Assembly (NCBI GenBank): GCA_963819075.1
Contig: CAWFUP010000002.1
Location: 372,001-436,000 of the forward strand
Direction of reading: 5' to 3'
Source of the DNA: CAVQBJ01 sp963819075
Lineage (GTDB): Bacteria; Actinomycetota; Thermoleophilia; Solirubrobacterales; Solirubrobacteraceae
Length of the DNA stretch: 64,000 bases
Shown here: piece after piece, positions 17,242 to 26,800 of the stretch
Numbering within the stretch: position 1 is the stretch's first letter
Layout: each line of letters starts with the position of its first letter
Made by a program: the position numbers and the translations under genes
Notes under the pieces: generated by a model
Told to the model about the DNA's origin: nothing
The model's input: the letters and a program-made list of their open reading frames with translations, nothing else
Databases searched by the model: none

Positions 17242-17428
17242 CCTTGGGTTTTCGAAGCCCAACGTCCGGATCGGCCGTAGCGACGCGAACCTGCTGCTAA
17301 CTGGCTCCTTTCGCTATGGAGCGCTCGAGCCTTGGGTTTCCCGGGCCCAATGTTCGGACCGACCGCGGCGACGCAAACCTGCTGCTAACTGGCTCCTTCC
17401 TCGCCGGATCGCGCGAGCCTTGGGTTTC
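17242..17428 (+). repeat. 88-bp tandem repeat with TTGGG/CCCAA hairpins
   Basis: Units start at exactly 88-base steps (17242, 17330, 17418) with the motif CCTTGGGTTT. Two units are complete and the third begins. Each complete unit contains TTGGG followed 9 bases later by CCCAA, a small hairpin, and ends in the shared GCGAACCTGCTGCTAACTGG-type segment. A related CCTTGGGTTT hairpin lies at 33676-33703, beyond the right island boundary. Confidence 0.7.
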
Positions 17429-17581
17429 TGGCGCGGCTTGGGACATGGCGGTCGTGCGCATGTCGTCCCGGGGTGGCCGCGGCGGGCACGCGCAGGTAGG
17501 TCGTCTGCCGGCCGCCTTCGCGCCCTGATCGCCGTGTGGCACTGAGGACGGAGAGGGCGGGGCTGTCGGACCGGCCTGGTC

Positions 17582-17763
17582 GCGCGCGGACACGATGGCA
17601 CTGCCTGGCGTCCATGCTCGGATACAGTTCCGCGCGCGATGCGGCGCGTGTTGGGGGGCGGTTTCTGAGTGTGCGCGCGGGCATCGTGGCTTTGCCTCGC
17701 GTCTGGGCTCGGGAACAGTTGCGCGCGCGAACGGGCGTAGTTTGCGACTGGTTCGCTGCCCTG
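17582..17763 (+). repeat. 91-bp diverged tandem repeat (two units)
   Basis: The segment from 17582 (GCGCGCGG-CA-CG-TGGC) recurs from 17673 at an offset of 91 bases. Conserved blocks include CTCGG-ACAGTT-CGCGCGCG at 17617 and 17708. The copies are clearly related but diverged. No function is apparent. Confidence 0.55.
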
Positions 17764-17872
17764 TGCCTCGCGTTTTCTGCACGGAGGCTTGAGTATTTGA
17801 TAGAAGTCGCGGCTACTTGGGGCTGTGCTTGGCCGGGGGCCCGGTGGCGCAGCTAAGGAAGGCGAGCGTTTG

Positions 17873-20800
17873 GTGGGGGCCGGCATGGGCCGATGGCGCG
17901 GTGCTGTTCGTGCGTTGATGGGCGCGGGTGGCGCGGGTTGTCGTGCGCCTGCGGCGGTGGCGCTGCTGCTTGCCGCGTCGCTGGGGGCTGGGCTGCTGGT
18001 GGCCGTTGGGGCCGGTGGTGCCGGCGGGACGCAGCCGTACGCGACGTATGAGAGCGCGGTGGCGGCCGACGCCCCGGCGCATCAGTACCGTTTCGATGAT
18101 GCCGCGGGCTCCAAGACGCTCGTGGATTCGGTAGGGTCGCTGACCGGCACCGTGACCTCGATGACGCTGGGCGGGACGGGGCCGTTTACGGGATCGCACG
18201 CGGGGGCGTTCGGTGGCTCGTCGTCGTCGTCGTTTGCGTCGAGCCCGTTGGCCGGGGATACGGCCTTTTCGGTTGAGGCGTGGGTGGATTGGTCGGGTGG
18301 TTCCTCCTATGGGCAGCCGATCTTTGATTTCTGGTCCAGCGGTACGAACTATTTGAGCTTGACCCCGGCGTCGACGGCGACCGGGCACCCGCTGACGTTC
18401 CAGGTTCATACGACGGCGGGGACGACCGCGACGGTTACGGCGCCGGAGTTGACTGCGAGCGCGTGGGAGTACGTCGCGGTGACCGAGACGGGTGGCGTGC
18501 TGACGCTTTACGTCAACGGCAAGCAGGTTGGCCAGACGACTGGCGTGACGCTGACGCCGGCCTCGCTGGGGTCGACGACGAGCAACTTCTTTGGCAGGGG
18601 GCCGCTTTCGACGATCCCGAACTTCAAGGGCAGCCTGAGCAACGTCGCGTTCTACGCCAAGGCGCTATCGGCGGCGCAGGTGCTCGCGCACTACGACGCG
18701 GGCGAGTTCCCGGTCAACAGCAGCGTGCCGACGATCACCGGAACGGCGAAGGACGGCTCGACGCTGACCGCCTCGAGCGGCGCGTGGACCGGGGTGGCGC
18801 CGATCACCTACGCCTACCAGTGGGAGCGCTGCAACTCCTCGGGCGCCAACTGCGCGGCCATCAGCGGCGCTACCGCGTCGACGTACAAACTGACGTCGGC
18901 CGATGTCGGGTCGACGATCGTCGTGGCGGTGACCGCGACGAACAGCGCGGGCACGGGTTCGGCGGCGTCGGCGGCGAGCGGCGTGGTCGCGGCGCTGGTG
19001 CCGGCAAACACGGCGCTGCCGACGATCACCGGCTCGGCCAAGGAAGGTCAGCTGTTGTCGGCGAGCACTGGGTCGTGGACGGGCACGACGCCGTTGTCAT
19101 TTGCCTATCAGTGGGAGGCCTGCAACACCTCGGGAGGTTCGTGCTCGAACATCAGCGGCGCGACGACGTCGACCTATCGGCTGGCCAGCGCCCAGGTAGG
19201 CAAGACCCTCCGGGTGGTGGTGAAGGCGAGCAACACGGCCGGCGGCGCGAGCGCGACATCGGCGGCCACGGCGACGGTGACGACGGGCCCGCCGGTGAAC
19301 GTGACGCTGCCGGCGATCTCTGGCACCACGCAGGACGGACAGACGCTGACGGCGGGCACGGGCACCTGGGCGGGCACGGCCACGATCACCTACACGTATC
19401 AGTGGCAGTCCTGCAACGGATCGGGTGGCAGCTGCGCGAATATCTCCGGCGCCACGAGCAGCACGCTGGTGCTCGGGCACTCCAATGTGGGCAACACGCT
19501 GCAGGTCGTAGTGACGGCCAAGAACTCGATCGGGAGCACGAGCGCGACCTCACCGATCACCGCAGTGGTCGCGGCGCAGCCGCCGACGAACACGGCGGTG
19601 CCCACGATCAGCGGTACCGCGCAGGCAGGCTCGAGCCTCTCGGCAACGGCGGGATCGTGGAGCGGAACGCCGCCGCTGGTCTATGCGTATCAGTGGCAGA
19701 GCTGCAACAGCCTGGGCGGCAGCTGCGCGAATATCAACGGCGCCACGAGCTCGTCCTACACGCTGCAACCAAGCGATGTCGGCAACACCCTCCGGGTCGC
19801 GGTCACGGCCACCAACAGCGCCGCCACCTCCGCGCCCGCCTATTCGGCGGTCAGCGCCGTCGTGACCGCGGTGGCCCCATCGAACACCGCGCTTCCGGTG
19901 ATCAGCGGCACGGCACAGGACGGGCAGACGCTGAGCGCAAGCACCGGCTCCTGGACCGGGACACCGCCGTTCTCCTACACGTATCAGTGGGAGAGCTGCA
20001 ACGCCGCGGGCAGCTCGTGCGCAAACATCTCCGGCGCCACCGCAGCGACGCTCGCGCTCAACCCGACCTACGTCGGCGACACCACCCGCGTCGTCGTCAC
20101 GGCCTCCAACCAGGCCGGCCCGGGACAGGCCGCAACCTCCGCTGCGACGAGCGTTGTCACGGCGCTGGCGCCATCGAACACCGCCGTGCCTGTGATCAAT
20201 GGCACGGCTCAGGACGGGCAGACACTGAGCACGACCACCGGAACATGGTCGGGCACGCCACCGCTCAGCTACGCCTACCAGTGGCAGTCCTGCAACGGCT
20301 CGGGCGGCTCCTGCTCGAACATCGCCGGCGCGACCGCGTCGACGTTGACGCTCAGCTCGTCGCTCGTCGGGGAGACCGTGCGCGTGATCGTCACCGCGAG
20401 CAACTCGGCCGCGTCAACCCCGGCCGACTCGCAGGCGACCACGCAGATCACGGCCGCGCCGCCGGTCAACACGGCGCTGCCCCAGATCAGCGGCACGACG
20501 ACCGACGGAAGCACGCTGAGCGCTAGCAACGGGTCGTGGACGGGCACGCCGCCGCTGAGCTACAACTACCAGTGGCAGTCCTGCAACAGCACCGGCGCCA
20601 GCTGCAGCCGCATCAGCGGCGCCACCAGTGCCACCTACACGCTCAGTCCCAGCGACGTCGGCAGCACCCTGCGCGTCGTGGTCACCGCTTCCAACGCGCC
20701 CGGCCAGCCGGTCCCGGCGACCTCGGGCGCGACCGCCGTGGTCGCGGCGGCGCCTCCGGCCAACACCGCGCTGCCTCAAATCAACGGGACCACAACCGAC

Positions 20801-23800
20801 GGCAGCACGCTCACCGCCACCACCGGATCCTGGACGGGCACCCCGCCGTTGTCCTACACCTACCAGTGGCAGGCCTGCGACAACACCGGCGCCAACTGCC
20901 AGAACATCAACGGCGCCACCTCGTCCACCCTCGCCCTCGCCCCGGCGCAGGTCGGTGGCACCGTGCGGGTCATCGTCACCGCGACCAACGCCGCCAACGC
21001 GCCCGTGTCAGCCTCCTCGCAGGCCAGCGCCGTCATCGTCGCGCTGGCCCCCAGCAACACGCAGCCACCGCAGGTCAACGGGACGCCTCAGGTCGGCCAG
21101 ACCATGACCGTAACCAACGGGTCATGGACGGGCACCCCGCCGCTGTCGTATGCGTACCAATGGCAGGATTGCGATGGCACGGGCGCCAACTGCTCGAACA
21201 TCAACGGAGCAACTGACTCGACCTATAGCCCCGCCGCTAGCCATCTCGGCAGCACCCTGCGCGTCCAGGTCACCGCGACCAACGCCGCCGGCTCCAGTCT
21301 CGCGCCCACCGCGGCGACTGCAGTCGTGACGGGTACACCGGTCAACACCGCCGCTCCGGTCATCAGCGGCACCGCCCAGGACGGCTCTCCGCTCACGGCG
21401 TCCACCGGGACCTGGACCGGCACGCAGCCCATCAGCTACAGCTTTCAGTGGTTGACGTGTGACAGCCTTGGCAACGGCTGCCTGCCGATCTCGGGCGCTT
21501 CCAGCTCGAGCTACACACCGCAGTCCTCCGATGTGGGCCTCACCCTCAAGGTCACCGTCATCGCAACTGACCGGGCCGGGACCGCAACTCAGATGTCGGC
21601 GCCGAGCGGCGTTGTGGCCGGCGTCGCGCCCTCGAACAACGCGGTTCCAGTGTTGTCCGGCTTGACGCAGGACGGGCAGACGCTGAGCGTCACGCCCGGA
21701 AGCTGGAGCGGAACCGGTCCGATCACGTACCAATACGACTGGCAAAGCTGCGACGACGCCGGCCTGAACTGCGTCGGCGTCGACGACGGCAGCGACACGC
21801 AGTACACGCTGAGCACCTTCGACGTCGACACGACCCTCGAGGTCACCGTGACGGCAACCAACGTCTACGGGCCAGCGGCGGCGGTGTCGGCCGTCACCCC
21901 GGTCGTCGCCGACGGGCCGCCGGTCGAGCAGGTCGCACCCGAGATCAGCGGCACACCCAACGACGGCGAAATGCTCTCAACCGACGCCGGCCAATGGGGC
22001 GGCACCGACGTAAGCCTCGCGGTCCAATGGCAGCGCTGCGACTCGACGGGGAGCAACTGCCAGAACGTGACCGGCGCGAACAGCCCGACCTACGCCCTGA
22101 GCGACGCAGACGTCGGCAGGACGCTGCAGGTGGTCACGGACGCTACCAACGCGCTGGGATCCGTCACAGCGATCTCAGACCAAACACCGGTGATCCGTCC
22201 CACGGCGACGCTCCAGGAGAGCACCCCACCGAGCGTCTCAGGCGTCGCTCAAAACGGGCAAGTCCTCACGGCGGACTCCGGCACGTGGAGTGGCAGCGGA
22301 TCCCTCTCCTACGCCTACCAGTGGCAGGCGTGTGATCTGGACAACACGACCTGCACCAGCATTCCTGGCGCAACGTCGATCACCTACACCCCGACCGCGG
22401 ACCAGGTCGGCGAGACGCTTGAGCTGACCGTGACCGTCAGCGATGCCAACGGGTCGGTCTCGGACACCTCCAGCCCCAGCCAACCCGTCGCTGATATCGG
22501 CCAACCCACGGTCAGCGCGCCGCCTAGCGTGACGGGAACGCCGCAACAGGGCCAGGCCATCTCCGCCACGCCAGGGGCGTGGACCAGTTCGTCCGGCAAT
22601 CCCACATTCACGTACCAATGGGAGACCTGCAACCTAGAGGGTGCCGACTGCTCGCCGATCGAGGGCGCGACGGCCAGCACCTTCACGCTCACGAGTGCCG
22701 AAGCCGACTCGACGCTACGGGTGGTCATCACCGCCACGATCGGCAACGACCCCTCGCTTGCCACGTCGAACCTCCTCGGCCCGATCAACGCCGCGACGCT
22801 GACCAATGTGTCCGTGCCGACAATCAGCGGAACAGCTCAACAGAGCGTCGCGCTGACAGCGAGCCCGGGCGAGTGGAGTGCGTCAGATCCGATCAGCTAC
22901 ACCTACCAATGGCAGCACTGCGACACGACCGGCGTGAATTGCGCGAACATCATCGGAGCCACCTCCGCGAACTACACTCCCGCGGCAGGCGACGTCGGAT
23001 CGGTGCTGCGGGTCGTGGTCACCGCCACAGCCCTCTGGGGCACCATAACGGTGCCCTCCGACTACACAGCCACAGTCCTCGGACCGCCCACCGCCCCATC
23101 GAACACGAGCGCCCCGTCGATTTCCGGCGACACCAGCGCGGGACAGCAGCTCGCCGCCGGGCCGGGTACCTGGAATGCCGTGCCGCGACCCTCCTACGCG
23201 TACCAGTGGCAGACTTGCGACGCCAACGGCCAGAACTGCACCGACATCACTGGCGCGACAAGCCAGACCTACACCCTCAACAACGGCGACGTCGGCGATA
23301 CCATCGCGGTCCAGGTCACCGCGAGCAACGCATCCGGCCAAGCGATGCAGACCGCGGCGCCCAGCGATACCGTGGGACCCGCGGACGCGCCCCTGAACGT
23401 CGCTCCGCCCACGATCTCGGGCAGTGCGGTCGACGGGCACGTGCTCTCGATCACCCCGGGAACGTGGGAAGGCGACCAGCCGCTCAGCTACAGCTACCAG
23501 TGGCTGGCCTGCGACAGCAGCGGGCACAACTGCACCGACATCCCTGGCGCCGACGGGCCCGACGCGCAGAGCTACACGCTCGTAGACGCAAACATCGGCT
23601 CGACGATCGCGGTTGCCGTAACCGCCACCAACACCGTCGGCAACTCGACGATCGACTCGGCCACGACGGCCGTGGTCGCGTCCGGCCCCCCGGTCGGCGT
23701 GCGAGCACCGACGGTGAGCGGCGACGCCGGCCTCGGCGGAACGCTCACGGTCGCCGAAGGCTCCGAGGGCGGAACCGCGCCCATCAGCGAGACCTACCAG

Positions 23801-26800
23801 TGGCAGCGCTGCGACTCCCACAACCAGGGCTGCACAAACATCAGCGAAGCGACGGCGGGCAGCTACGCCGTCACGGCCGCGGACAGCGGCTCCGTCCTAC
23901 AGGCGATCGTGACCTACACGAACAGCTATGGGTCAGACGTCCAGACCGCGGGGCCGACGCCCGTCATCGTCAACGCCGCGCCAACCAGCCTCGCCCCGCC
24001 AGCCCTGACCTGGAGCGGCGCGTACGGGATCGCGGGCGAGACCGCGACCGGCACCACGGGCACGTGGCAGGGCACCGCGCCGATCGCCTACAGCTATCGG
24101 TGGGACGCCTGCGACCCGACCGGAAGCAACTGCAGTGCGATCGCAGGCGCTACGAGCGCTTCCTACACGGCGCAGCCGAGCGACGCTGGCAACACGCTCG
24201 AGCTCGTGGTCACTGCGACCAACGCTCTCGGCAGTGCCACGTCGACATCGGCCCCGCTCGCCGTGGCGACGACCGCGCCGCCAACTAGCCTCACCGCGCC
24301 GACCATCTCGGGTACTGCCCAGGACGGCCGGACCCTCACGGCCACGCCTGGAGCGTGGACCCAGGACCCCACGGGCTACACGTTCCAGTGGCAGGACTGC
24401 ACGACCACTGGGGCACAGACATCCTGCAGCGACATCCCGGGCGCGACTGGCCAGACCTACCTGCTGGCCGACTCAGACGTCGACGATCAAATCGACGTGC
24501 AGGTCACCGCGAGCAACAGCGCGGGCAGCAACACCGCCAGCTCGGAACAGACCGGCATCGTGACGATGGAACGCCCCGTCAACAACACGGCCCCGTCCAT
24601 CAGCGGCGACTCCACCGCGGGGGCGCAACTACAGGTCGACCCCGGCGCCTGGACCTCGGCCGCGTACGGCCTGTCCTACCAATGGGAGCTGTGCGACGCC
24701 AGCGGACAGAACTGCACACCGATCGCTGGTGCATACGACCCGACCTATGACACGCCGGTCACAGACGCCGGCGTCACACTGGCCGTCGCCGTCACCGGGT
24801 GGAGCGCCCTCGGAAGCACCACCGTCACGACGGCACCCACACCGACGCTCGCAACGCCGATAGCGCCGAGCAACACGACCGCCCCGAGCATCAGCGGGAC
24901 CGCCCAGGGCGGCCAAACCCTCACGGCGAACCCGGGCGCCTGGAGCGGGTCGCTGACGATCAGCTACAGCTACCAGTGGCAGGACTGCGACACGACCGGC
25001 AACAACTGCACTGCGATCACGGGCGCCAGCGCAGCAGCCTACGCCGCCACGCGCGCGGACGCCGGATCGACGATCAACGTCATCGTGACCGCGACCAACG
25101 CCGCCGGGACCGCGTCGGCAACAACGGCTGCCACCACCACCGTCACCGCCGCCGACGCTCCCACCGCCGTCCTGCCTCCAACGTGGCCACTCGCGGACGC
25201 GCCGCAGTACGGCCAACTGGACGCCGCGCTGCAGCCGGGCACCTGGACCGGGGACGCCACCGTCACCGACCAATGGCAGCGCTGCGACCCGCTCAACACC
25301 AACCCCACGACCGGCCAGCCCAGCTGCACTGACATCCCCGGCGCCACCGGTCCCAGCTACACGCCCGAGGCCACCGACATCGGCTACGAGCTACAGGTCA
25401 GCGAGACCGCAACCAACCCCGCCGGCATCGTCACCCTGACCACGGGGCCGAGCCCGACCGTCCAGTACAGCTTCTCGCAGCCCGCCGGTGCGTACTCGGG
25501 CGCGACAGTCGTCGGGGAGGCCATCACCGCCAGCACGAACGGCCTGGACGCGCCGGGCCTCCCGATCACGACCGATTACAAGTTCGCACTCGTCAACCCC
25601 GACGGCTCGACAACCCAGCTGCAAGACGGCAGCAACCCCTCCTACACGATCACCACCGCCGACGCCGACGCCGGCGACCAGATCACGATCACCATCAGCA
25701 GTCAGGTCAGCCGCGCCGACAACACCACAGTTCTGGACACCGACACCCAAACCGCGCAGACCCCAGCCATCGACGTCGCGGCCACGAACACTGCGCCGCC
25801 GACGATCAGCGGCGACACCGTCGACGGCGCCACCCTCACCGCCGACCCGGGCACCTGGACCGGCGGCGGCGGGAACCTCGCCTACAGCTACCAATGGCAA
25901 CGGTGCGACCCGACCGGATCGACGTGTACGAGCATCACTGGCGCTACCAGCCAGGACTACACGCTCCAGGCCCCCGACATCGGCGGCACGATGCGCGTCC
26001 AGGTCACGATCGCCGGTCAACCGGGCGCCGCCATGGCGACCTCCCAGCCTACCCAGATCGTCAGCGCGGCCACCGCGCCCTCCGACGCGACCGCGCCGAC
26101 CATCAGCGGCGCCCCGGTCGACCTTCAGACCCTCACAGCCCAGCCCGGGACCTGGACCGGAAGCCAGCCGATCATCTACACCTACCAATGGCTGAGCTGC
26201 GCCGCCGACGGCAGCAACTGCACGCCAATCCCCGACGCGACCACTCCGACCTACGTGCTGACCGATGCTGACATCGGCTCGGCCCTTGAAGTCGAAATCA
26301 CTGCCAGCAACGCCGGCGGAAGCGCCATCGCCGCATCCGCGCCAACGGCCGTGATCGCATTGCCCGCACCACCAACCAACACGACCCTCCCGTCGAACTC
26401 CGTGCTCGGACTCGCCGCGCCTGGAGCGATCGTGACCACCAACGACGGGATATGGGCCAACGTCAGCCCCCAAACGGGCTCAGGAGAGCTCGATTACCAG
26501 TGGCAACGATGCGAGCTACTCGGGCTCGCTTGCACAGATATCCCCGGCGCCACCGATCCCCAATACACGATCACGCCAGACGACATTGGCTCACGCCTGC
26601 GAGTCCAGGTGACCGCGGTAAACGTCGCTGGCCAGGCCGCCGCGATATCCGACTTAGGACCGATCGTTACCAACCTACCGCAGTCTCCAGCGGGCGGTTC
26701 AGGCGCGGCCGCTCCGACTGGCCCCACAGGGCCCACCGGCCCGAGCAACCCGACAGGCCCCAACGGACCCGACCCCACGGGTCCGACCCCTCCGACAGGC

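Larger units (their letters stand above)
17182..17872. other. Non-coding repeat-rich region after tRNA-Lys
   Basis: About 690 bases with no credible gene. It begins with the block GGAAGGCCCTGCAAAT that also follows the two tRNA fragments, then holds an 88-base tandem repeat and a 91-base diverged tandem repeat. Several short frames cross it in all directions but none has a ribosome site or codon structure. Confidence 0.6.

Noticed and set aside
17242..17763. CRISPR array after tRNA-Lys
   Set aside because: The repeats are 88 and 91 bases long without the short direct-repeat/spacer pattern, only two to three units exist, and no cas genes are present.
17536..17856. Short plus-strand frame in the non-coding repeat region
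   Set aside because: It spans a diverged 91-bp tandem repeat whose period is not a multiple of three, has no ribosome site and no family.
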